Shown here in pieces: positions 11,722 through 23,832 of a stretch of 64,000 nucleotides of DNA. The notes below the pieces were generated by a model. That model ran no database searches. It was not told the DNA's origin and worked only from the letters and a program-made list of their open reading frames with translations. The stretch's first letter is position 1; each line of letters begins with the position of its first letter. Source of the DNA: Malus domestica (taxonomy: Eukaryota; Streptophyta; Magnoliopsida; Rosales; Rosaceae). The DNA lies in contig NC_091671.1 of assembly GCF_042453785.1 (NCBI RefSeq), positions 40,504,501 through 40,568,500 of the forward strand, in the 5' to 3' direction. Position numbers and translations under genes: made by a program.

Positions 11722-12130
11722 TTGAAGCTGGTACCCGACCTTTGAAAACCCTACGAACTCAACAAAAACTTACATATGATTTCATCATGCATTCAAACGT
11801 TAGCGAGTCAAATGGCATAAGCAAGTCCCACATTTTATGCCGATAAGGACTCCAAATAAACCGGAAAGTTGATAGAAATTCATATCAGTGGCAGAAATGA
11901 ACACACAATGGCATAATGCACATTCATACTCCTCTACACACGATTTTAGAATGCAACATTGTGGCATGAATCCGAGTTTTATTGCGTATACGTACCAAAA
12001 CCTCTCACTCTCCAAATGGACCCGACAAGTGGGACAGCAGTGATTACAGCATACACAGATTTCATCAGGGGGCCAACATCCATCCTTCTGAATAGAAAGC
12101 CGATGACTAAGTGATATAAAGGAACTTTGT

Positions 12131-13992
12131 TTACCGAGAAAAAGGATATGTAGAAGCCTTTTGTATGCTCCAACCAGTTCGGCTTGCATCAACCATTCTG
12201 CAATCATGTTTCTTCCGCCGACATCTGTGATGGGACTTTTGATCCACAAATGTATTCTCCCCTACTGTCTCCATCGGAGAATCAGCATCTGAAGCAACAA
12301 GGGACGCATCAATATATATCCAGTTGAATCAAACAATTTGGAAAACCTAAGGTTAGAATCTCATGAATACATACACAAAAACAAACACAAGAAAAAGAGC
12401 TAAGCAAATTAGAAGATTCCATAATTTCCCAAACTACTTGATGGTATTCTTCTTCTTTTGCTCCTCCTTTTACTATTTTATTATATCCACATATTTACCT
12501 ACGTTGATAAGCTGATAAAGCAAGAGTGGAACACGAACATCTACCCGAGGGTATCATAATATTGTTCTTTATCACACTGGCATACAGCGACTAAACAAGT
12601 GCAAGCTAACATACTGATGGATCATATAACTCTGGTGTTATAAAACTATGACCAAAGTCCAAAAAGGAAAGTCGGGGTCGGTCATATTCACTTAATCCTG
12701 ACTATAAGGCTATGTCCTTGCTTGTCCAAACTTATCTTACTCTGGTGTTATAAAACTATGACCAAAGTCCAAAAAGGAAAGTCGGGGTCGGTCATATTCA
12801 CTTAATCCTGACTATAAGGCTATGTCCTTGCTTGTCCAAACTTATCTTAATCTATAAACTTGTAATGCCGAAACAACTTCATGGTGAGCCCATTCTGATT
12901 ACTGCCTAACATATTCAAATGCAACACTGGTGATGCCACTCCATTTATGTTCAAAGTTCCAACTAAGATCCTTCTAGTTTACTAAATGAGCGTTATAGCG
13001 AGCCACCAAGCTAAGCCTTCAAATTCGCCCCTCATCCCTCACCCTAAACTTTCATTTCCGCCAGAGTCTATGCTCATATTCTGTCTACCAGGCAAACTTG
13101 TATATCAAAACTAGAACACAATGCAGAGAACTAAAGCTATATACAGAAAATTCGCCAATCCGAAAACTTTCCCAAAACCCTATAATGAAACTATAGCTGC
13201 TGCACAAGTGAAATGTACTCAAATCCAAATATGCTAATCTGAAATGCTTCATTGCGCTTCAAATTAAAGAGTTTTTAGACAAAATGTACCTCCAAACTGA
13301 TCGCCCCAAAACAATACCCGAGAATCCTCCTCCTCCTCATCAAACTCATCGCCATACCCGAACTCCGCGTCCCCGCGGTAACCCGGTTCACTGCCGTACC
13401 CGGACTCATTCCCCTGAACATCAAAACCCCCAATGGGACCAAACCCAACACCCACATTCTCCTTCTCTCCACTCCCCCCACCTCCATCTCTCTCCTTCCT
13501 CGAATTCCTCGCCTCGCTCACATCCGACGCCCAATTCGCATCCCCATTCCCAAACAGCTCCCCACTCGAGTCCGTCCCCACCGCCACCGGAAAATCCGAA
13601 CACGTGCCGTACGCAGCCGAAGCCCCAACCGAGCAGCACCTCCGGGTCCCACTCCGATCACTACTCCTCCCCGAAACCGACCTCGACCCGCGACGCCTCC
13701 GCTTCTTGGCGATGAACCGAAAGCTCCCGGTCCTATTATGGTGTCCGCCGGAGATCGTCCTGTCGTCGTCGACCAGGGTCAGCCGGGACATGTCGATGGC
13801 GTCGATAGAAAATGAAGTGGTTCGATTGGATAAACAGGGACGCTTGGTGTGGACGAGGAGGCCATTGGATTTGGGATCGGAGGAGTCTAGGGTTTTGGAG
13901 GTGGGGGTGGAGGTCTGCTGCTGCTGCAGGTGGAAAGGTCTCCATCCATGGAGCTGGATAGTGTGCCGTGAATCTAGGGATTTGTGCGACAT
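12131..13992 (-). CDS. Uncharacterised plant protein with Arg-rich and acidic regions
   Basis: Exon 1 (13992-13290) and exon 2 (12288-12131) join at phase 1 into 286 codons, with donor G|GTACAT and acceptor TTGCTTCAG. I do not recognise a named domain. The N-terminus contains HGWRPF followed by polyglutamine. A basic stretch IAKKRRRRGSRS near residue 95 could be a nuclear localisation signal. The middle is Gly/Ser-rich, and an acidic run FDEEEEDSRVLFWGDQFG precedes the junction. Exon 2 adds VGENTF.DQKSHHRCRRKKHD, a basic segment that I recall from a small conserved plant family of unknown function (similar to Arabidopsis At3g03870). The intron (about 1 kb) carries a perfect 110-bp tandem duplication. 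Another, shorter exon 2 end cannot be excluded. Confidence 0.75.
12630..12849. repeat. Perfect 110-bp tandem duplication in an intron
   Basis: Units 12630-12739 and 12740-12849 read as identical, beginning CTCTGGTGTTATAAAAC. The lack of differences points to a recent duplication, or to an assembly collapse/expansion artefact. Confidence 0.92.
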
Positions 13993-14210
13993 TGGGATGA
14001 GAACTTCAGCAGCTCACTTGGAGGAGTTTCAGCATTTTCTCAGAGAATTTGGAGTTTTTTTTTTTTTTTTGGAAATAGATGAATATTCTATGATTTTATT
14101 TTATTTTTCTGGTGAAGGATATTCTGTTCCCACGCGCGGGAATGTATGAAGTTACAACGCGGCACCTTAACACTTATTATCCATCGCTTGCCCATCCTTG
14201 AGATATTGGG
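13993..14210 (-). promoter_or_regulatory. 5' flank of the uncharacterised minus-strand gene
   Basis: Upstream region of the 286-aa gene. It carries a 17-T run (A-run in the sense of the gene) and no obvious TATA box at the right distance. Confidence 0.3.
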
Positions 14211-14415
14211 AAAAAGGATCATCGCTGGATTTTTTGTCAGGAATCTAGGGAATCTCATGATTATGATCATTTATCGTACGGTCATAAATTATTTAAAATT
14301 TAAAATTTAATATAAATAGTATCTAACGAAAACTGACCGCACGATGTACGATGAATGATCATGATCACGGATCCTCTGGATTCCCAAGACAAGGATTCGA
14401 CGAGGATCATTTTTC
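14211..14415. mobile_element. MITE-like inverted repeat element
   Basis: The ends AAAAAGGATCATCG and CGAGGATCATTTTT are imperfect inverted repeats. Inside, GATCATTTATCGTACGGTCA is mirrored by TGACCGCACGATGTACGATG. A diverged relative lies near 25505-25720. Neither copy codes for anything. Confidence 0.6.
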
Positions 14416-15185
14416 GAGATATTGCATCTTTATTGATTTTTTTTTTCTTTTCATGGTAAAGATAGAGAGTATTGGATGTCAAGTGAACCAAAAACTGCTT
14501 AGAGGTGTTCGATTATGTCATTTGTACGTCACTTTACATGGAAGCAGTTTTTTGAAATTTTTCGCTTAGCATCATCTAAGCTTTGTTTAGACGTTAGGTG
14601 GCGCTGTAGAAGTGGTGTAGCTTCGGCTTCAAGGCCTGTTGGCCGGCACAAAGTTGAGCTCGATGATGTAATTGGTAGACTCTCATTGTGAGAAAATAAG
14701 CATTTGTCTCCGTATCGACAACCTTGTAATTATAAAATAAAAGTGAATATAAGGCCACAAGAAAAATAACACGTGAAGTGTAACACTACCTATCATGCCG
14801 ATGAGACAACAAAAACTCTTGACGAGCTCTTAAATACGAGGAAGACACATTGATTTGGTAATGAAATGAGACTAATATAAGATTAACTTCCAATAATTAA
14901 TTTGACCGTCGGGATAATTGTTATATCATAAGTATCAAACTGCACAAAATTTTCATATAAAATTCACATCACTAAGTTCCACATTTCTTTGCACTTTTGA
15001 ATATGCTCTATTATACATGATTAGAGTAGTTTTGGTAGACAAGGATGTAACAGTTGATTATATGCTAATTAATTATGATTATGTTCATCGCTCATGAGTT
15101 CGATCCCGATTATTATATTGCAGAATAAATTGCAAATGACAAAAAAAAAACTAAATAAATCTACAAAAATGTGGTTAATAAAATA
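14416..15185. other. AT-rich spacer, no gene seen
   Basis: Nothing supportable beyond short random frames. Confidence 0.5.
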
Positions 15186-15340
15186 GGAAAACTAATGAAA
15201 ATGGCTTGAAAACTTTAAGTTTTAATGATAAGGACAAAATAAAAGGTAAAGTGAATAGTACTAGGATTGACTTTTTAGTGTAAAAATATGATTTTTCGTT
15301 AAAGTGAACAGTACCAGGTGCTTTTCATTAAAGTTCCCTA
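15186..15340. repeat. Dispersed non-coding repeat (MITE type), copy 1
   Basis: Contains 'aaactaatgaaaatggcttg' and 'gtgaatagtacta', which recur in reverse orientation near 24810-24935. Two copies in opposite orientation within 10 kb indicate a mobile repeat. From memory this motif is very common in Rosaceae spacers. Confidence 0.6.
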
Positions 15341-15694
15341 ATAAAATTACAAGAAAACCTAAAAAACTGGAATTATTTTACAAAGCAAATTACTTAAAAA
15401 AAATTAGGAAACAAAATTCAATTTCAGTATCACAAACAAAAAACATGACTCATTTTCGACCGTCCATTTACACAAATAATACGAGATCGACGGACCTGAT
15501 CAACTGATTAACTAATTTATTTATTTTTCACAGGCAAAAATTTCATCGGTTTACATGATAGGCCAACACCAATGATACCGCCAACAGCCAGCAGCTAGAG
15601 CGAACCAACCACCGCAATAGCCGATACCTCTTGACCTCCACCGACCGTCGATACAACCGATTCGACTCGATTCTCCGCCGCGCGAGAGAAAGAA

Positions 15695-18064
15695 ATGGCA
15701 TCGGGGTGGGGAATCACCGGCAACAAAGGGCGGTGCTACGATTTCTGGGTGGACTTCAGTGAGTGCATGTCTCGCTGCCGTGAGCCCAAGGACTGCGTCC
15801 TCCTCCGCGAAGACTACCTCGAGTGCCTCCACCACTCCAAAGAGGTCGGTCAATTTATCTTCCAATTAATTAGCTTTTGTTATTCTCATTTCTAATGTTA
15901 CTCAGATCGGTTGTATTATTGTTGCTTAATTATTTGTTAATCTAGCTCAGATGTGTTTAATTTGAGCTCTGGTTTTCCTCAATTGATTTAATGATCCGTC
16001 GATGCGGGTTTCTAGTTTGCTGTAGATAATGTGGTGTTTAAAGCCCTAGGATTTGATTAACAGCTGAATTCCAAGTCTTCATTGGATAGCTAATTTAGGG
16101 TTTTCTGAAAATTTGATTTTATGATTATGGTTTCGCTTATTACATATCATTCATTTTCGGAGTCTGCATTTGCAATTGAAGTGTTTGTGTCCTGAGTGGG
16201 ATGGCTGTTGCGAAGATTATGTGGGATGGTTGTTTTGAAGATAAGGAAAAGTATACCTTTTTCTGGTTCGAAAGGAAGGAAGACAAGTAAAATCAGAGAA
16301 GTTAGTATGCAGAAGCACGGCATTGCTTATGCATTGTGCATAATAAAGGTCGTACCCAGGGCACAAGGCTCCCGCTTTACGCAGGGTCTGGGAGAGGTGA
16401 ATGTCGGCTAGCCTTACCCCCATTGTGCATAATAGCTTTTGAAAATATTTCATGCGACATTGTTGTCGTTAGGCATTCAAGGAGTGAACTGATGAACAGG
16501 TTGAAATTGCAAAGCTAAACGAGTTTTTCTTTTGGTCGGGATTCGGGAGATTGACCAGTTATTTTCATGGATGATTTTTATTTAATGGAATGATGGCTCA
16601 TATTCAATTAGAGCCTTTAATATTGACTACTTGTGGCCCCTTTGATAACCATTTCGTTGTTAGTTTTTAGGTTTCAGTTTTTGTAGTATAGTATGTGGGA
16701 GAGAGGAAAACTGAATAAAGGTGGAGGTAACGTAAAACTTAGAACTAAAACTAAATGGTAATCAAACGGGACCTTAGCTTTCTAGTTTCCTCTGTGTGGC
16801 TTGTAGTCCATGTCCCCCATATGATATGATCATAGTGTGATCGTTAACCTAATATCAAATCAACAGTATATCCTGGTGATGTAGTATCTACGTGAAACAT
16901 ATGTAAACATATTCTCGATTATCTACATGAAAAAAAAAAAGCCTCACGATGGTGAAATTAGCTAGTGTCATATCCCATGACTTAGCGTGAGGATGAAATC
17001 AAGTGCCAGTGGTCTTACATTGCACGAGTCACGAGTCTGCCACCTCTATTTTCCATTCCATTTTCTCCCTTATTTTGTAAGGACTTGCATATGCATTTTC
17101 AGGTTCTTTTTTATTTTTCTATTCTCCACCTTGTAGTAACATATAACTGTAGAACCGCTTGGGAATAATCTTGAATCCGAGTGCACTATACAGTTCTATG
17201 TATCTCCTAAAATTCAAGAGAAAAAAGATGAAGTTTTATGTATCAAATATTTGGGAGATAGAAATATAGGAGTTGCTTGGGTTTACTTCTATGTTGTGTA
17301 TGGCTGATTCCGAGTATCGTGGCTGTCATGCGTAGTTGTTGTTGTGAATCACATTGTATTTTTAGATTTCTTCAAGTACAAAATGATTCAACCTTATGTT
17401 AAATGTTGAGTTCTATGACTTTATACACCATCTGTAGCATTTAAGAATAGGAGGTTAAACATAATAACAATTTGACAACATAATTGGCATATATTATATA
17501 ATTGGTAACACAATTGGCAATATAATGTATAATTCGAACAAGAAAATCTTCTACAAAGTTTTGCTCATCAGCAAAGGTGAGAAGAAAATGTCAAAAAGTA
17601 CATGATTGTCTTCATATAGTGTCGGGTGAGGTGAAGCTATATAGTGTTTTCCGTGATTTGAAAACTTTGGAATCAAGATGGCATTCTCATCCCTCTCACG
17701 ATTAGCTTCCCAAGTCAAGGCAATAAACTTGTAAAATGGCTTTATTTCACTGTAGGCATGTGCCATTCATCTCAGGTTATGAACATACATAATCATTTCT
17801 TAACTTTTTGGAACTTGCTGGACAACAAGTATGAGACTTTCAACTTAGTAATGTGGTTCGTCTTAGGAGAACATTTACTACAATAATATTTACCTCTCTC
17901 TTAAAGAGAGAATGTTTTTGTCTTGTTCGCATCATAATTTATTTGCATATCTATTATCGCAGTTTCAACGAAGGAATCGAATTTACAAGGAGGAGCAGCG
18001 TAAAATAAGGGCAACTGCACGGGCCAAGGAGGGTGGAGAGGTTGATAAGCATCACCATCCATAG
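15695..18064 (+). CDS. NDUFS5: NADH dehydrogenase (complex I) 15 kDa subunit, NDUFS5
   Basis: Exon 1 (15695-15844, 50 codons) ends at AAAGAG|GTCGGT. Exon 2 (17963-18064) starts TTTCAACGAAGG and ends at TAG, giving 83 aa, the plant family size. Two CX9C motifs are visible: the cysteines of CYDFWVDFSEC and of CVLLREDYLEC. Such twin CX9C proteins are imported into the mitochondrial intermembrane space and oxidised by the Mia40 pathway. NDUFS5 sits on the intermembrane side of the complex I membrane arm. The tail is basic and ends in His-rich DKHHHP. The 2.1-kb intron carries a SINE fragment. The start is the first ATG after the leader and matches MASGWGITGNKGRCYDFW of the family. Confidence 0.95.
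16346..16420 (-). mobile_element. Au-like SINE fragment with 14-bp target duplication
   Basis: The 75-bp core contains ACAAGGCTCCCGCTTTACGC and GGGTCTGGGAGAGGTGAATG, which I recognise as the 3' portion of plant Au-type SINEs on the opposite strand. The tRNA-like head with A and B boxes is absent, so the insert is 5'-truncated. CATTGTGCATAATA occurs immediately on both sides (16332-16345 and 16421-16434), a target-site duplication typical of LINE-driven insertion. It lies in the NDUFS5 intron. Confidence 0.8.
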
Positions 18065-18488
18065 CAGAAATCGACCATCTTTTGAACTGAAGGAGTAATA
18101 AATGTGTGGAGAACGAATGCTGTATCTTTGCCGAGACTGGTCTTTTACTTGATTATGGTCAATTTAGTTTTGCTTTTAGTAGCTGCAGATTCCGACATTC
18201 ATTTGCTTGGTGACTTAAACTGGTGTTTCTGCTCTCTAGACTAATATGACGTGGAATATAAACCCGATTCCTTTTCAAATTCTTTGTTTATTTTTCTCTC
18301 TTTCCGGAAGTATTCCTACAGGCGGAAATTTATGAATTGCTTCGTGTGGTTTTGAAGGCTATGCTTCGGTTTTTTAGATGGCGAATTCTCCATACATCGA
18401 ATGTCTGTCTACTATGTTCTGTCCTTTCTGTCACTTCTTGTAGGGCAATGAATAGAAATTTGTTGTCCAAAACAAAGGGAATGAGTAC

Positions 18489-19150
18489 GATTTTGTTATA
18501 TTTCTCTTACATTTGAAAGGGTGATTGTTACTTCTTGTATTTCGTCAGATACTGACACGTAATCAACACATGATTCATTTTTGAGATTAAAGTCGTGCCA
18601 GAATTTGACGAAAAAGTAGAAGAAATTTCATCGAATTTGATGGTGTAATGTTAATTGGCTAATTTTAAATAGTTCGGATTAATTTACTAAAAAAATAATA
18701 CAAGGTATTGATTTTGTTATATTTCTCTTACATTTGAAATGGTGATTGTTACTTCTTGTATTTTGTCAGATAATGACACGTGATCAACACATGATTCATT
18801 TTTGAGATTAAAGTCGTGCCAGAATTTGACGAAAAAGTAGAAGAAATTTCATCGAATTTGATGGTGTAATGTTAATTGGCTAATTTTAAATAGTTGGATT
18901 AATTTACTAAAAAAATAATACAGGGTATTGATTTTGTTATATTTCTCTTACATTTGAAATGGTGATTGTTACTTCTTGTATTTTGTCAGATACTGACACG
19001 TGATCAACACATGATTCACTTTTGAGATTAAAGTTGTGCCATAATTTGACAAAAAAATAGAAGAAATTTCATTGAATCTCATGGTGTAATGTTAATTGGC
19101 TAATTTTAAATAGTTCGAATTAATTTACTAAAAAAATAATACAGGATATT
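18489..19150. repeat. Three-copy tandem array, unit about 221 bp
   Basis: Units start at 18489, 18710 and 18930, each with GATTTTGTTATATTTCTCTT. They differ by only a few bases. Each unit includes TGACACGTRATCAACACATG, an ACGT-type bZIP-like core. The array lies between NDUFS5 and SR34. Confidence 0.92.
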
Positions 19151-19905
19151 GATTTTAACTTGGATAATAATTCAAAAGGTTAAACGGCAGTTTGCTCATT
19201 ATTCTAGCTAGAGCAAGTTCATATTTGCAACATCATCGTTGGTTTTGAATAGTTTGAGTTCGAAACACAAACCTACGAGTACGACGATGACACGTCACTG
19301 CACTTCGTAATCAGATTCGTTACACCACGTCCGCAAGTGCGGTGTGCACCTCTTTGGTCCCGCGTGAGTTTCAACGGTCCAGATACAAACTTTCGCAAAC
19401 CGATTAACGATCGGGCGGTTTAAACTAATAAACCAAAAACAGAGTCGTATATACTGCCGTACTCAGCGCAACAGGTTATCCGAACCCATAATAATATCTG
19501 GGAGCCCCACTATTCTTCTCTCCAATTTCAAAACCCTAACCCTTGAAACTCCAGCCCTTTGGCCCCTTTCTGCTTCGCCGCGATCCCCAATTTTCATCGG
19601 AAGGTAATAGAAATTAAAATCGTAATTCATTTTTTTTTTCGATTTCGTTTCGCAAGAATCGTAGGATGATAGAATTTAAATCGAATGTGAATTTGCATTT
19701 TGATTATCGTTTTCGGATTCTCGTTGACTGAGCTCAATAAAATTAGACAAGGGGTTCTGTGATTTGAATTTTTAATTTATTTTCCATTGAATGCTTTATC
19801 TAAGCAAATAGGATCCTTGGGGATTTCAATTTGTTTACAGAAGATGAAGTATGGAGTTTTTCGTATCCGAATTTTCAATGGGTTTGTTTGTTTTTTGGCA
19901 GTACA
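19151..19905 (+). promoter_or_regulatory. SR34: Promoter, 5' UTR exon and first intron of SR34
   Basis: The leader around 19500-19600 is followed by a likely donor GGAAG|GTAATAG (about 19602). The next acceptor TTTTTTGGCAG ends at 19901, five bases before the start codon, so the 5' UTR is split. The exact transcription start is not visible. Confidence 0.5.
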
Positions 19906-22900
19906 ATGAGCAGTCGTAGTACGAGCAGAACTCTCTATGTTGGGAATCTGCCCGGTGATGTACGCGAGAGAGAGGTGGAAGACTTGTTTTTCAAGGTAAT
20001 TCAGTTTGTTGTTTGAATTGATTTGCAGACACAATGCTATGCGGTTTTTGATGGGAAATTGTTGTTTGGAATTCATTTGATTGTACTTGTATGTGTAGAA
20101 GTAGAACTGTACATTGATGGGTTTCATGTTGTTTAAAAATGAATAGAATTTTGAAATTAGGAATGGAAAAGCACGTGTTTTTTTTCTCTCGCAAAACTTG
20201 CTTAACCTTCGTATTATCTTTCTTGGGTGTGAACAATCATATTATCTTTCGAAAAACTTGCTTCTATATAATAGGACTTAAAATAATAGCCATGAATAGA
20301 CTGACTGAAATTTCTAATTTTCTCCACAGTATGGACGCATAGCCCATATTGACCTGAAGGTCCCTCCAAGGCCTCCTGGTTATGCATTTGTTGAGGTGAG
20401 ATCCCTTGGCTACTTTCTTTACGATATTCATTTATGTTTCATTTGTTCTGTGTTTGAACAAGTTCTTTGGCACAGTTTGAAGACTCTCGTGATGCTGAAG
20501 ATGCACTCCGTGGTCGTGATGGCTATGATTTTGATGGGCATCGTTTACGGGTAGGCTATTATGCTTACTTTTCATGGTAGCAGTGGTACTTTGCCTATAC
20601 ATAGTATTCTGATGTATATCTCTGTAGGTTGAACTTGCACATGGAGGGCGTGGGCATTCATCTTCTTCAGATCGTCAGAGTAACTATAGTGGTGGTCGAG
20701 GTGGACGTGGGATGTCTAAGCGCTCAGATTATCGTGGTGTGTATTTCATTTGATATACTTTGTGCTGTTTTATATGTGGTAGGATGCATCTGATGTGTTT
20801 CTAAACCTTCTCCGTCCACAGTGTTAGTCAGTGAACTTCCCCCTTCCGCTTCATGGCAAGATCTTAAGGTGTGCTATTGTATTTATCAGATGAAGATTTT
20901 TTTTTCATTATAATTCTCCCTTGGTGTGGTAACTGTCACTTCATATCTGACTCATGTGATGCATTTTATTTAGGATCACATGCGACGGGCAGGAGATGTC
21001 TGTTTCTCCCAAGTTTTTCGTGATGGTAGTGGTAAGTTGCTTTTCATAATCGAGGGTATTCCTTTGGTATCATGTGTCAGATATTTGCTTGGATATTTTT
21101 TGCGCATCTCCAATCATGCTCTCCATTTTTAATTCAAAATTTAGTTAAAAAGTTACTTTAGGAGTTCTCTAGAAAATTTCTACTCTTAGCATACTCACTA
21201 ATTTATGGAGTCATTATGATTGTGAACCAATAAGAATTAAGTTTTCATGTAAAATATTATTCAAACATTCGTAATTAATGCTATGAACTCCTTTCTCACT
21301 CTTTAGAGTTAGCATTTTCAAGTTTGTACATAGCTTAATAGAATTTCCAGTTTTTCTCCTACCATCTCCTGCTAGTTTTTGTTGATTTGGCTGGTTTTGT
21401 CATGTTGGTGACTTAGAAAAATTTATGATATGTGGTACGATAAAAGTTGCTCAGTGGTTCATAGTGCTTCTCAACCAATGTGCAGACTGTTTTTGGGATG
21501 TATTCTGCTCTTTCATATGGTGTCATTTTAATATTGTTTAGTGGTTCATAGGTCTTCATATTTCAATCGTTTTAGCTTTTATCCTATGTTTTTTTTTGTA
21601 GGCACAACTGGGATTGTGGATTACACGAACTTAGAAGATATGAAGTATGCGGTAAGTGTTCCTTTTACTTTCTCCCTCCAGACATAAATAGTTTCTTTAA
21701 CCTTCTATGAAGCATGAGTTCTAGGTGTGAAATATTAGTATGTCGATGTGTCTGAAGCATCTATGTAAGAATCTCAAGCTTCATAAATTTGTTTTCTGCA
21801 GATCAAAAAGCTTGATGGCTCTGAGTTCCGGAATGCTTTTGACCGCCAATCTGTTCGTGTATGAATCTTACAGTTGAAAATCTCTCTCCTTTCCTTCTAT
21901 ACTTCTGTTAAATTCGTTTATTATCTCATTTTACTACACAGGTGAGGGAATATGATGCGAAGAGGGACTCATCTAGGAGCCCTAGTCGCGGTCGATCTCG
22001 TTCAAAAGGCAGGAGCTACAGTCGCAGTCGTAGTCCAAGTTATAGCCGGGACAGAAGCAGGAGGTTTGACCATTGTCAATTCCACAACTCTGTAGATGTG
22101 GGGAATAAACATTTCTATTTAATGTTGTGACTTTTACATTTGATTGCAGCAAGTCTCCAAAAACCAAATCTTCACGCCGCTCACCCGCTAGATCTCGATC
22201 AAGATCGGCTTCTCTCCCCGGTTCACGATCAAGGTCTCGCTCTCCATCAGAGTATGGGTTATTTTTATATTTCCAAATAGTCATTTAGCTATTTGTTTGT
22301 TGATTACGTTTGATCTGGGTTTTCATGGGTCCATGAGGTGAATAATGATGGAGATTACTATTGCAATAAGATATCATGTGTAGAATTAAATGTCTTCTTG
22401 CAGTTGTAAAGTATGAATTATCTCATTTGTGCTGGAATCTTTTCGTGTTGGTCAATTCCTTTGTTTCCTGCTCAGCAGTTGGGGTTGCCAAGAAAGAGTC
22501 AGATATCCAACTAGTTTTTATTTTCTTTTCCCTTTTTGCTTGCATGAAAATTACCTTTGTTTTTCTTTTAGATATGGATATATGCGGCGAACTGGGAATT
22601 GGATTTTAGGATCTTGATTGGATAAGGTCAATTGCTTACAACTCTTTTTCTATGGAGGTATGCTGTTGTTTAGATAGGCATCTTTGCAAAACGTTCATGG
22701 TGCCTCTGTTCTAATGCTTTTGGCATTGTAAATGTCCATGGGTGCTAGATTGGGATCAATGGAAGTCTTGGATTGCACTAGTAAAGCTGGATATCTGTGA
22801 ACTAAGTGCCATTGGGACTTGGAAGTCATCGTCAATGAGCAGTAGAGACAATTTGATTTTCGTTTCATGCTCCAACATTTTGCCAGGCTAATAGGTCACA

Positions 22901-23832
22901 CTATCTGGATTTGCTGGATTCTTGTGTTACAGTAGGGAAGAATGCTCCTTTTCTTTCCCACTGTTGTCTTAAAAATAATTATAAATTTTTCTTTTTTTCA
23001 AATATTTCTCCCTCTGATTTTGTGATCTGTTTTGGCGGGGTTTACATCAATTCTTTCATTCATTTTTTCTTCTATTGGTATGCTAAATGTTTAAATTTTT
23101 TTCTTCTATCCTTATTGGATGTGGTAACTTCACATGGAAGAGGCATCAAGGACCTTGGATCAAATTGGTAATAGGAACATGGTTATTAAATTCGGTTGTT
23201 TCTGGAACTTTTGCAGATCAAGATCAAGAAGCAAATCTCCAGTGCCTTCGGTAAGTCTTATTTTTGTACTATTGTTTCACTTAAAAAGTATTTCAATATC
23301 TTGTTACTTGCCCCATTTCGGTAGTTTTTTGTATTCTGGGTTTAATTTAAGATATTATTGAGGCTTGTTTATGACATTTTTGTACTGTGATAGTGGATGA
23401 AGTAAAGTCTAATGTTTATAAAGTTTGGCTGGCAGTTGATTTGATTTCTCCTTTACTAATGACGGCCTCTCAGGATTTGTTTTGACATTGGATTCGTGTG
23501 ATAACTGCAATTGGATTACGGCTCTTTGGCCCTTTATAATTTTGTTTTGTTGGCATAATCAGAAACGCATTAGTAAAAGCCCGAAGAAGCACCTTAGTAA
23601 AAGTCCAAAGAAGCGTAGTGCCAGCAGGAGTCCAATCCGGAGCAGGAGCAGGAGCAAGAGTTTGTCACGGTATCATTCTCAAGCATTACATTTACTTTTG
23701 TTAGTGTCATCACTGTCGCACCATCTTTTTCTTCTCTTGACACATTTTCCACGAATTGCTATTGCTTTGCGAACGTTGAACTCGTGCAACAATTCGTTCT
23801 AGACTCTGATTGCAATTCTATTTGATAGGTGA
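19906..23832 (+). CDS. SR34: SR splicing factor of the SRSF1/SR34 type
   Basis: Thirteen coding exons keep phase and give 306 aa: 19906-19995, 20330-20395, 20476-20550, 20628-20736, 20822-20868, 20974-21031, 21602-21651, 21802-21858, 21942-22063, 22150-22251, 23217-23250, 23563-23669, 23829-23832. RRM1 (about residues 8-80) begins [16 protein letters not shown] Gly-rich hinge follows ([11 protein letters not shown]). RRM2 (about 113-185) carries SWQDLKD, the signature of the pseudo-RRM of the SRSF1 group. The C-terminal RS domain has many Arg-Ser dipeptides and a KSPKK repeat. The protein acts in the nucleus in splice-site choice. The last exon supplies only one base and the stop, and reading on past the exon 12 donor would instead give a hydrophobic tail. 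The 965-bp intron at 22252-23216 and the 570-bp intron at 21032-21601 are candidates for the regulated introns common in plant SR genes. Confidence 0.92.

Noticed and set aside
11800-12249. 149-codon minus-strand frame
   Set aside because: Overlaps the second exon of the 286-aa gene in another frame. The spliced reading fits the conserved basic tail better.
13284-14149. Plus-strand Pro/Ser-rich frames
   Set aside because: Antisense of the first exon of the minus-strand gene. The composition bias comes from its GC-rich codons.
14600-14660. Possible tRNA-like GC-rich hairpin
   Set aside because: No A/B box pair and no cloverleaf could be drawn.
17551-17766. 71-codon minus-strand frame in the NDUFS5 intron
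   Set aside because: No recognisable domain, promoter or splice context.
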